This document shows positions 8,200 through 15,361 of a stretch of 20,041 nucleotides of DNA, piece by piece. Under the pieces are notes generated by a model, which worked only from the letters and a program-made list of their open reading frames with translations, made no database searches and was not told the DNA's origin. Position 1 is the stretch's first letter, and the number at the start of each line of letters is the position of its first letter. Source of the stretch: an uncultured Desulfobulbaceae bacterium (GTDB lineage Bacteria; Desulfobacterota; Desulfobulbia; Desulfobulbales; Desulfobulbaceae); the NCBI GenBank assembly GCA_947260045.1, contig CAMYOP010000019.1, positions 1-20,041 on the forward strand, read 5' to 3'. The translations under genes and the position numbers were made by a program.

Positions 8200-8385
8200 T
8201 GAGCTGCAATTTATATAAAATATAATCGTGCTCGAAATTCTTGTCGGACCAAGTCAACAATTTGATTTATATAGACAAAAGGCAAAAAAAGTGCTTGTTT
8301 TCATGCTTAAATCATTCTTTTTTGAATCAAAAAGAGAATTTTAAGAAACAAGGTTTTTCTAATCTTTCTAGAAGTTCACGTACCA
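8200..8385. other. AT-rich spacer with an imperfect palindrome
   Basis: No gene is visible. An imperfect palindrome centred on TTGAATCAA spans about 8314-8339 and is flanked by A/T runs. It could end transcription of the symporter-kinase operon or belong to the decayed transposon that follows; neither is certain. Confidence 0.3.
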
Positions 8386-9101
8386 ATGGCTCGAGCCAAT
8401 AAGCACTATTTACAGGGATACGTCTGGCACATTACCCATAGGTGTCATAAAAGATAATTTCTCCTCAAGTTTTCCAAAGATAAGAAACGATAGATCCATT
8501 GGCTCTTTGAGGCCAAGAAACGCTATGGACTCTCCATCCTCAACTATACTGTCACTTCTAACCATATTCACCTACTCGTCATTGATAACAAGAAAGACGT
8601 TATACCAAAATCAATTCAGCTAGTTGCAGGAAGAACTGCCAAGGAATTCAATCAACGTAAAAATCGCACAGGAGCATTTCGGGAAGATCGTTATCATGTT
8701 ACAGATGTATAAACAGGTGAACACTTAATCCGCTGTCTTGTCTATATTGACCTCAATATGTTCAGAATCGGAAAATACAACATCCATCTGATTGGGAATT
8801 TGGTGGATATAATGAAATTCAATCCCCTTGACGACGATACTCTATAATTGACAGGCCTAAGCTCATAGAGCTCTTGGATAAAAAAGATGAAGAGGACCTT
8901 GAAGTCGCTCACACGGTAAGTATAGAATCAATTTCACGAAGCGGTCGAAGCTGTCGCAACCCTATTTGGACAGAATCCATTGCAGTTGGAAATGAGGAAT
9001 TTATTAAATCTACTAAGGTGAAACTTGGCTCTAAGGCGATCGGGAGAAAGCCTTATGAAAGCGATTCTGGATATGAACTGAAAGAGCCATTAAATTCTTA
9101 A
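8386..9101 (+). pseudogene. Decayed REP-associated (Y1/HUH, Transposase_17) transposase
   Basis: ATG at 8386 begins MARANKHYLQGYVWHITHRCHKR, the usual N-terminus of Y1 REP-associated transposases. The frame then breaks at TAA 8455, but the same frame carries on recognisably past TAG and a further TAA. It includes SNHIHLLV with the metal-binding HxH, GAFREDRYHV and LVYIDLNM with the tyrosine of the YI-x-LN block. After about 8760 the frame shifts, an in-frame TGA interrupts it near 8832, and the C-terminus is open to TAA 9101. At least four nonsense changes and one frameshift make it dead; most stops are single-base changes from expected codons (GAA to TAA, TGG to TAG, CGA to TGA). The full-length parent would have been about 240 aa. 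Such proteins move REP-type palindromes; none is obvious nearby. Confidence 0.8.
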
Positions 9102-9189
9102 TTGCACCTTTTTGCCCCTGAAATTGACTTTTTAATCCTTGAGAATAGCTATAAATGGGATCTTTCTCATTTTAATGCAACATGTTAGC

Positions 9190-9217
9190 TTGACTAGAAT
9201 AAAATATCTAAAATAAT
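9190..9217 (+). promoter_or_regulatory. Predicted sigma-70 promoter of the four-gene cluster
   Basis: TTGACT (9190-9195, 5 of 6 consensus bases) and AATAAT (9212-9217, 5 of 6) are separated by 16 bp. Transcription would start near 9224, about 36 nt before the ATG at 9260. A second TTGACT at 9124 has no -10 at good distance. Confidence 0.5.
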
Positions 9218-9259
9218 GTAGAATACATAACCCTATTTTAATTACTGAAGGTATTTGTA

Positions 9260-9739
9260 ATGACATCTAAAGTCGATTTCACAACGGAAGAATGGACGCA
9301 ATTGCTTCAGGCACCCAGTGCAGCAGGCATTTATGTCATGATGTCGGATCCGAGTTTTATAGTAGGCAGCATTAAAGAAGTTTTTGCCGTTTCTTCGAAT
9401 ATTATTAAGAAGGCAAATGCTGATAACGGAGAGCTTTTGTCCGCTCTTCTTGCCGATTTTCAGCAAAAAGAGATGTTAAAACAAGCTCAGATTAAATTTG
9501 AGAAAAATAATATCGATGCGATTAAAAATACCGTAGCAGATGCTCTGAAGAAGACTTCGCAAATTCTCGAGCAGAAGGCGACCATTGATGAACGTGAGGA
9601 AATCACAGGCTGGTTGTATGACGTGAGCGTCAAGACGGCAAATGCAGGCGGGTTTCTCGGCTTTGGCGGTACTCGAGTGAGTGAAAATGAAACTGCAGCA
9701 TTACAGGAAATTGCCGGTCACCTTGGAGTTACAGTTTAG
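9260..9739 (+). CDS. Uncharacterised helical protein, first gene of the accessory cluster
   Basis: A 159-aa protein, soluble and mainly helical, with no signal peptide or membrane span. It begins with VDFTTEEWTQLLQAPSAAG (5-23) and ends with a distinctive block, WLYDVSVKTA (117-126), GGFLGFGGTRVSENE (129-143) and ALQEIAGHLGV (147-157). The first half of that block is Gly/Phe-rich and conserved-looking. No catalytic motif is visible and no function is known to me. GAAGG (9247-9251) lies 8 nt before the ATG, and a promoter is predicted at 9190-9217. It is separated by 206 bp from the next gene but has the same orientation and lies between the same mobile-element remnants, so a shared role with the three genes downstream is likely but inferred. 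Confidence 0.8.
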   Translation: MTSKVDFTTEEWTQLLQAPSAAGIYVMMSDPSFIVGSIKEVFAVSSNIIKKANADNGELLSALLADFQQKEMLKQAQIKFEKNNIDAIKNTVADALKKTSQILEQKATIDEREEITGWLYDVSVKTANAGGFLGFGGTRVSENETAALQEIAGHLGVTV

Positions 9740-9945
9740 AAAGTTTATTTTTTCAGAAACCTCAATCGCAGTTGCACATATACTACCGTTAAGGTGCTGC
9801 TGTATTTACTGAGGATCAATTACATATAAGTTACTGCTCCGACAAACTCGGCCTGCCATTATTAGAAAAGTTTTTGCCAGAGCCTTAGATGACAGTTTCA
9901 ACCAGGGGACTGTACCCCAAAACACCAGAATGCTGGAGGCATTAC
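9740..9945 (+). other. Leader with two hairpins before the three-gene operon
   Basis: Two small hairpins sit just before the next gene: GGGG-ACTGTA-CCCC (9905-9918) and CCAG-AATG-CTGG (9926-9937). The second overlaps the Shine-Dalgarno GGAGG (9935-9939), so folding could hide it and control translation. An in-frame stretch without stops at 9793-9888 reads like protein (about 31 codons ending LLEKFLPEP) but has no start codon and may be a small gene remnant. Confidence 0.35.
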
Positions 9946-11118
9946 ATGAGCGATTCTCCTATCAAGTACCTTGACAAAGCGATGAATACGGTTCGGGATC
10001 TTGGTCTCTTACCCACTGAAACAGATAGTCGTGACGAGCCCATTATTGCATTGCTCAACCAGATCTCCACTATAGATGAAGATCGAGTGATTGCCATTGC
10101 CCGGACGTTGAACCAGTCATCCCTGTTTAATGAGATCGTGCGTGAGCAGGTTCAGGCTATGGATATCAGCGATCGTTATGAAAGCATCACACAATCGTTC
10201 AACTCCATCAGGGATGATTCCAAGACCATGGTTGATCAGCTGGCTGACGGTAAGATTTCTTCTTTTGAACGATTAACTAACGTTTGGACCAAAGTCAGAA
10301 GGGGCGATATTGCCTCCCGTTTCGACAACATTAAAGAAATGTATCTGGAGGTCTCAGAATCTACTCTTGAACAGGTTCAGCGTGAGCAACTTATTCTCGA
10401 CGCTTACCAGGATTTTCGCGGCGCGCTCAAACAGGCAGAGGTAATGGCACTTGAAGTACTCGAGAAAGCAGAAGAACAGCTTGTTGCAGCTAAAGCCGAA
10501 GTAGATACAGCCATGAAAGCGGTTGAAAACTTTGGCGACGGTGACAAGGTGGAGCAGGCAAAGTTGGAAATGGCCCGTGATGAACAGGTGCGTGCCCTGC
10601 AAGACACTGACAAAAAATATCAGCTGACAAAAGATTTGTCCGATAACCTTACGGTGAGTTACCATACTTCTGAGGTGGTTATGGCGCGCTTACAGCAGAC
10701 CAACCACGCAAAGCAGCGTCTCTATTCACAGGCGATCACCTTTTTCAGTACCAACGAGACGGTGCTCACGGCCCTTACCGCAAGTTTCACCGGGCTGTTC
10801 GGGCTTAACGAAGGCACTCGTACCGTGGAGGCCATGAAAGAAGGTGTCAGTCAATCGCTGGAAGTTTTAGCGGAAGTTGGTGGCGAAGTACAAGAGGCTG
10901 CAATCAGAGCGGGCTATGGTCCAACACTTCGTGCAGACGCTATTAAAAAACTGGTTGATTCAGTTGTTAATTATCAGATTAAGAGTCAAGAAATTATTGC
11001 AGAGATGCGGGCCAGCAGTACTGCCAATGCCAAGGAGATCCATGATGCCGTGGAAGATGGTAAAAGAAGAATGGCTAAACTCGTAGAGGGTGGCAAGGCT
11101 CTGGTTGAGTCTGCATAG
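9946..11118 (+). CDS. Long coiled-coil protein, faintly TelA-like
   Basis: A 390-aa soluble, highly charged helical protein. The ATG at 9946 is preferred over the in-frame ATG at 9889: GGAGG at 9935-9939 has 6-nt spacing, and the first 19 codons of the longer version overlap leader hairpins and look non-coding. Regions: N-terminal helical part with DEDRVIAIARTLNQSSLFNEIVREQV (44-69); coiled coil at about 140-235; a less charged FFSTNETVLTALTASFTGLFGLNEGT segment (266-291); then AGYGPTLRADAIKKLVDSV (322-340) and a helical end with ANAKEIHDAVEDGKR (360-374). The layout (coiled coil, then a long helical tail ending in a charged helix) recalls TelA-type tellurite/toxic-anion resistance proteins, but only in outline. 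It is the first of three genes spaced by 5 and 6 nt. Function unknown. Confidence 0.82.
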   Translation: MSDSPIKYLDKAMNTVRDLGLLPTETDSRDEPIIALLNQISTIDEDRVIAIARTLNQSSLFNEIVREQVQAMDISDRYESITQSFNSIRDDSKTMVDQLADGKISSFERLTNVWTKVRRGDIASRFDNIKEMYLEVSESTLEQVQREQLILDAYQDFRGALKQAEVMALEVLEKAEEQLVAAKAEVDTAMKAVENFGDGDKVEQAKLEMARDEQVRALQDTDKKYQLTKDLSDNLTVSYHTSEVVMARLQQTNHAKQRLYSQAITFFSTNETVLTALTASFTGLFGLNEGTRTVEAMKEGVSQSLEVLAEVGGEVQEAAIRAGYGPTLRADAIKKLVDSVVNYQIKSQEIIAEMRASSTANAKEIHDAVEDGKRRMAKLVEGGKALVESA

Positions 11119-11123
11119 GTATC

Positions 11124-12032
11124 ATGAGCGAGAATATTACGACAGCCGGTCGCTCTCTGGACGACGTTATGATGGCTATGGATGTGGTCGACACCCTGCG
11201 TCATCGTTCTCAACTTGTAGAAAAGGAACTTGGAGCCGATGATCGGGATGAAGAACTGAAAAAGAAGCTTCGGAAGATCTATGCTGCACAAGGTATAGAA
11301 GTTTCGGACCAGGTTCTTGAGGAAGGAGTGAAAGCATTGCGGGACGGTCGATTCACCTACCAGCCTCCTGCAGAAAGCTTCAAGGTAAAGCTTGCTCGTA
11401 TCTATGTGAACCGAGGTGGTTGGGGTAAATGGGCGATTGGCGGTATAGCTGCCTTTTTTATCACGCTGATCAGTTACTATTTTTTGGTGATCTCTCCAAC
11501 TGCAATGCTTCCTGAAAAAATTCAAGAGAGACACAAAGAGGTCAAGCTGGCGGCCAAAATTGATGAGTCTCGCGGCAGGTCAATGGCTGACGAGTTGTTT
11601 ACAGTTGCCATGGCATCTTTGGACAATAACGATGAGGCGAAGGCAAAAGAGTTGCTCAACTCCATGGATGCCCTAAAAGCGCAACTCCAGATGGCCTACC
11701 GACTGCAGATTATTGTCAAACCACAGGCGAAAACCGGAGTCTGGAGGGTTCCCGACACAAACACCAATGCCAGGAATTATTATATCATTGTGGAGGCTAT
11801 CGGCCCTGACGGCAATCTTGTCAAGGTGCCAATACAGAACGAAGAAACCGGCAAAGTCGACATAGTCTCAAGCTGGGGGCTGCGCGTTGATGAAGAGGTG
11901 TTCAACCGTATCGCCAGAGACAAACAGGACGACGGGATCATTCAGGACCGGGAATTTGGGATCAAGCAAAGCGGCTATATGGATCCAAAGTATCGGATTT
12001 CCACCACCGGTGCCGCAATAACCTCTTGGTAA
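11124..12032 (+). CDS. Single-span membrane protein, probably DUF6384-like
   Basis: A 302-aa protein with a cytoplasmic N-terminal part (1-98) that opens with SLDDVMMAMDVVDTLRHRSQL (11-31), one membrane helix at about 103-124 (IGGIAAFFITLISYYFLVIS), and a C-terminal domain of about 175 residues on the other side. That domain has a short helical part (130-195) and a beta-rich part with WRVPDTNTNARNYYIIVEA (207-225), WGLRVDEEVFNRIARDKQDDGII (251-273) and a final GAAITSW. From memory this pattern matches Pfam DUF6384, but I could not check. There is no cleavable signal peptide. It lies 5 nt after the coiled-coil gene and 6 nt before the next, so the three products are made together; this is the likely membrane anchor of the complex (inference). 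Confidence 0.82.
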   Translation: MSENITTAGRSLDDVMMAMDVVDTLRHRSQLVEKELGADDRDEELKKKLRKIYAAQGIEVSDQVLEEGVKALRDGRFTYQPPAESFKVKLARIYVNRGGWGKWAIGGIAAFFITLISYYFLVISPTAMLPEKIQERHKEVKLAAKIDESRGRSMADELFTVAMASLDNNDEAKAKELLNSMDALKAQLQMAYRLQIIVKPQAKTGVWRVPDTNTNARNYYIIVEAIGPDGNLVKVPIQNEETGKVDIVSSWGLRVDEEVFNRIARDKQDDGIIQDREFGIKQSGYMDPKYRISTTGAAITSW

Positions 12033-12038
12033 GAATAC

Positions 12039-13520
12039 ATGATTGTAAGTGGAAGAAAAACTCTGGATAATTTCGAACAGACTTTGGCAGAGGTGCGGCA
12101 AAAGCTTGAAGAGGTCGACAGACGAACGAATGAACTGAGCAACGAGCAACTGGCTCTTGAACATGATGATCTGGCTGATTACCGCCATTTGGCCAGACTG
12201 AGGGTAGACCTGCTCGCAACGGAAGAAGCGCAGAGCAGCCTGGACGAGACGGAAAAACTGGCAAAATCCTTACTTGACAAGCGACAGCTCGAACTTTCTG
12301 GAATTGTGGATGAAATTGATACAGCGAAAAAGGAAGCGGAAGAACTCGCCCTCCGCCGAGAGGAGGTAGCGAAAAAAACTGCCTCCTTGTCGGATAGGAT
12401 CGATGCTGCAGAAAAAGCTACCCAGGACAGATTGGATAATGATCCCAAGTACATTCAACTGCGTAATGCTGTAGAAAATGCTCAACGAACAGCAGTACAT
12501 GCAGAGACCAAAGCCAAGCAGAGCGAGGATGAGTTGGCAAGCAAAGGGCAGCCTTATCGTGACGATCCTCTCTTCATGTACCTCTTGCAGGGAGGATACC
12601 AGACAGCGGATTACAAAGCAGGTTCACTGACTCGTTTGCTGGACGGCTGGGTGGCACGATTAGTGAAGTTCAGTAAAGCCCGGGCTAACTTTGTCCGACT
12701 GCAAGATATACCGCTGCGTCTGAGGGAACATGCCACAAGACTCAAGGAACATGCAGAGGATGAATACACCAAGCTCCATTCCCTTGATCAGCAAGCACGT
12801 GAGAAAGACGGCATTACCAACCTTGATGCAGAACTAGAAAAAGAACAAAAAGAGCTGGCAGATATTGACCATGAGATAGAACAGGCAAGCAAAAAGGTAT
12901 GGGACCTTGAAGAAAAAAAAGCCGCCTATGCAGCAGGTGATGATCCAAGCTATCTCAATATAATTGAATTCCTGACCAAAGAGCTACGCAAGGACGAACT
13001 GGTAGCTCTGCACCAGGATGCTCTGGTAACACCCTTTCCTGAAGATGATGTGATTATCGTCAATCTTTACCAGCGGCTTGAAAACAAGCAGGAAATACTC
13101 CAGGGTCGCAAAGAGCTGAAAGAGCTTCGGACAAAGCACGAGACTCGATTTCGCGAACTTGAAAAGGTTCTGGTAGACTTTAAAAGAAACCGTTTTGACA
13201 CTCCCGAAACAGCATTTGCCGACGGAGATATGATCTCGATGATGCTTGGGAATTTCCTCAATGTCTTTCTCAGTAGTGATGCACTCTGGAAAGTACTGAA
13301 ACAGCAGCGCCGTTATCAAAAGCGCCAGGCCGACCCGGGTTTCGGATCCGGTGGGTTTGGTCGAGGAACCATCTGGGGTGGAGGTTTTCAACTTCCTCGC
13401 GTACCCGGACCCTCTCGCGGTGGTTTTCGTTTCCCCAGTGGAGGTGGTGGAGGTTTTCGTTTTCCAAGTTCCGGTGGTGGTTCCTCAAGGGGAGGATTCC
13501 GGACCGGCGGTGGGTTTTAA
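12039..13520 (+). CDS. Coiled-coil protein with Gly/Arg/Phe-rich tail
   Basis: A 493-aa soluble protein in three parts. Residues 1-170 form long heptad-like coiled coils. A middle part (171-425) combines a compact region with PYRDDPLFMYLLQGGYQT (172-189) and LLDGWVARLVKFSKARANF (200-218), a second coiled coil (about 225-300), and helices ending in GDMISMMLGNFLNVFLSSDALW (396-417). The tail (434-493) is made almost only of Gly, Ser, Arg, Phe and Pro, with GGFRFPS twice and RGGF three times, ending in GGGF. The repeats are also visible at DNA level (13420-13510), so the tail probably grew by duplication. RGG/FG-like tails bind RNA or mediate clustering in other proteins; that role here is a guess. 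It is the last gene of the operon. No family is recognised. Confidence 0.82.
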   Translation: MIVSGRKTLDNFEQTLAEVRQKLEEVDRRTNELSNEQLALEHDDLADYRHLARLRVDLLATEEAQSSLDETEKLAKSLLDKRQLELSGIVDEIDTAKKEAEELALRREEVAKKTASLSDRIDAAEKATQDRLDNDPKYIQLRNAVENAQRTAVHAETKAKQSEDELASKGQPYRDDPLFMYLLQGGYQTADYKAGSLTRLLDGWVARLVKFSKARANFVRLQDIPLRLREHATRLKEHAEDEYTKLHSLDQQAREKDGITNLDAELEKEQKELADIDHEIEQASKKVWDLEEKKAAYAAGDDPSYLNIIEFLTKELRKDELVALHQDALVTPFPEDDVIIVNLYQRLENKQEILQGRKELKELRTKHETRFRELEKVLVDFKRNRFDTPETAFADGDMISMMLGNFLNVFLSSDALWKVLKQQRRYQKRQADPGFGSGGFGRGTIWGGGFQLPRVPGPSRGGFRFPSGGGGGFRFPSSGGGSSRGGFRTGGGF

Positions 13521-13524
13521 TTTC

Positions 13525-13821
13525 CTAAAGGCTTTTTCTATAGATTCGTTGCGTAACAAAACATAGAGGTGGTATCCCGCACAATTCCATCAAGGGGAAA
13601 AAGGGGTCGAGCCAGTGATTCCAATCTATTTTCCCAAGCCAGGAATCTTCAAACATAGTGAAAGTTTTCTGTATAGTATCTACAACCTGACAAAACTGCC
13701 AACCCTTGACTCTGTTAGATCGTCCCTGTTCCTGCAGGTATCTAAACACGTCCATCTGTCCGTGTACTGCAAGCTTTTTACTCGGAACTGCATTGAGATG
13801 ATTCTCAACTCTTGCAACATA
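13525..13821 (-). pseudogene. Possible N-terminal fragment of a tyrosine integrase
   Basis: The minus-strand frame is open from about 13821 to TAG at 13525, with no good start codon at its beginning (an ATG lies at 13755). The peptide includes FRYLQEQGRSNRVKGWQFCQ (residues 4-23 after that ATG) and SWLGKIDWNHW. This recalls the N-terminal DNA-binding region of integron-type and related tyrosine integrases, where a GWQ-x(2)-Q-x-V-D-A-I pattern is followed by a W-x(4)-DW motif. The catalytic domain is absent, so it would be a dead remnant. Identification is by pattern only and uncertain. It lies just beyond the accessory cluster, pointing toward it. Nothing else is recognised up to 13985, apart from a weak AAATATG/CATATTT hairpin at 13945-13970. 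Confidence 0.4.
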
Positions 13822-13985
13822 CTAGCGTCTGGCAGGTTCCTTAAGCCCTTGTCACGTAAAGTACTCGATGCATTTGACCCATAAACTCTTGATAGCATCG
13901 TTGCCAGCCGCCATTGATCGTTGCAAAGTTGGCATTTCCTTGTCAAATATGTTAGCTCAAAATCATATTTCTACATTTTAGCAAT

Positions 13986-15341
13986 TCAGGTTTGCTGAAA
14001 AAGAAGCATAGTATCGGTTTCATAGAGTTTTAATTTTTCCCAGAGGTTTTTTCGACTAATTCCCAGTATTTTAGCAGCTTCTGTCTTGTTGTGAGAGGTC
14101 TGTTCAAGTGCCTGCATGATACAAGCTCTTTCGGCCCTTGAAACAGCTTCTGCGAGTGTACAGGTCTCAATGTCCGTTGCTGGCAGGAATCCAGATATAT
14201 CTGCTGGAAGATCACTTATATTTATAGTTGGTGAACTTGCTAAAACAGTGGCACGTTCTAGAACATTTCGAAGTTCTCTGATGTTACCGGGGAAGTCGTA
14301 TCGTTTTAAACATTGCATCGCTGTTTCAGACAAATAAAATGCAAAATTATGTCCTCTGCTGAACTCTTCTAGAAAATGTTCTGATAATATTGGAATGTCA
14401 TCTTTTCGTTTTCTCAGGGGAGGGATGTCTATGGGGATGACCTGGAGCCTGTAGTAGAGATCTTCACGAAATCTTCCCTCTTTAACCTCTTTTTTCAGAT
14501 CCTTTGCTGTGGCACAGATAATTCTGACATCCACCTGAATCGGTTTGGTACCACCTAAACGCTCCAATTCTTTTTCCTGAAGCACTCGCAGCAGTTTTAC
14601 CTGGAGCGGCAGAGGTAAATCTCCAATTTCATCAAGGAGTAAAGTACCATTATCAGCCAGTTCAAATTTACCTGCTTTTCTAGCATGGGCATCAGTGAAA
14701 GCACCTTTTTCATGGCCAAAAAGTTCTGATTCAATCAAATGGTCAGGCAGGGCTCCGCAGTTAATTCGTATATATGGGTTGTTTGAACGATTTGAAAGTC
14801 TGTGAATGGCACCCGCGACTAATTCTTTTCCTGTACCTGATTCTCCGTTTACCAGGACTGTGGAGTTGGTTACAGCTATCTTTGCAATCAGGTGCAAGAG
14901 GTCTTGGTGCAAAAGGCTCTCACCGATAATTTTGTTTGAAGGCTGATGTTCAGCAAGACTTGCGCATTTAATCCTAAACGTCTGGAGTTGAACAAGACGG
15001 TTTATCCGAATAATCAAGTCATCCATATCAAAGGGTTTGAGCATGTAATCAACAGCACCTTTTTTGAGACATTCAACCGCATTATCAACATTACCATAAG
15101 CTGTCATCAAGATAACATCAGTTTCAGGAGAGGTTTTTTTTATGTGTTCAAGGAGTTTGATGCCATTGAGCCCAGGCATGCGGATATCAGATATGACAAT
15201 ATGATAATGTTGGTTTTCAAGGAATGTCAGTGCCTCTTTCCCATTTTTTGCCTCTTCAACATGCCAGCCATTATTTTTAATTCTGTCAAAGAGGGTGACC
15301 CGCATAATAATATCATCTTCAACCAGTAATATTCGCGTCAT
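13986..15341 (-). CDS. Sigma-54-dependent response regulator (NtrC family)
   Basis: A 451-aa activator with three complete domains. The receiver (1-118) has acidic Asp9/Asp10, phospho-acceptor Asp52 (ISDIRMPGLNG), Thr80 and Lys102. The AAA+ domain (about 137-372) has Walker A GESGTGKE (166-173), the sigma-54-contacting GAFTDA loop (213-218), Walker B LLLDEIG (235-241) and the arginine-finger region FREDLYYRL (291-299). A Fis-type HTH lies at the end (about 405-442: NKTEAAKILGISRKNLWEKLK). When phosphorylated, such proteins form rings at distant enhancers and open sigma-54 promoters. It starts 20 nt after the stop of the haem-sensor kinase, so the pair is one operon and the kinase is its likely partner. 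Target genes are not proven; nrfHA lies directly upstream on the same strand. Confidence 0.95.
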   Translation of the reverse strand: MTRILLVEDDIIMRVTLFDRIKNNGWHVEEAKNGKEALTFLENQHYHIVISDIRMPGLNGIKLLEHIKKTSPETDVILMTAYGNVDNAVECLKKGAVDYMLKPFDMDDLIIRINRLVQLQTFRIKCASLAEHQPSNKIIGESLLHQDLLHLIAKIAVTNSTVLVNGESGTGKELVAGAIHRLSNRSNNPYIRINCGALPDHLIESELFGHEKGAFTDAHARKAGKFELADNGTLLLDEIGDLPLPLQVKLLRVLQEKELERLGGTKPIQVDVRIICATAKDLKKEVKEGRFREDLYYRLQVIPIDIPPLRKRKDDIPILSEHFLEEFSRGHNFAFYLSETAMQCLKRYDFPGNIRELRNVLERATVLASSPTINISDLPADISGFLPATDIETCTLAEAVSRAERACIMQALEQTSHNKTEAAKILGISRKNLWEKLKLYETDTMLLFQQT

Positions 15342-15361
15342 GGTAAGCGTCCCTGGAAGGG

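Noticed and set aside
8874..9101. 75-aa plus-strand frame as an independent gene
   Set aside because: It is the C-terminal part of the decayed Y1 transposase and has no ribosome binding site.
9889..9945. Longer start of the coiled-coil protein at ATG 9889
   Set aside because: The extra codons overlap hairpins and lack a Shine-Dalgarno sequence; ATG 9946 has GGAGG at 6 nt.
10986..11534. 182-aa minus-strand open frame across two genes
   Set aside because: Shadow of the strongly supported plus-strand genes; no ribosome binding site and no recognisable domain.
13680..13946. 88-aa minus-strand frame
   Set aside because: Out of frame with the integrase-like peptide, and the composition does not look like a protein.
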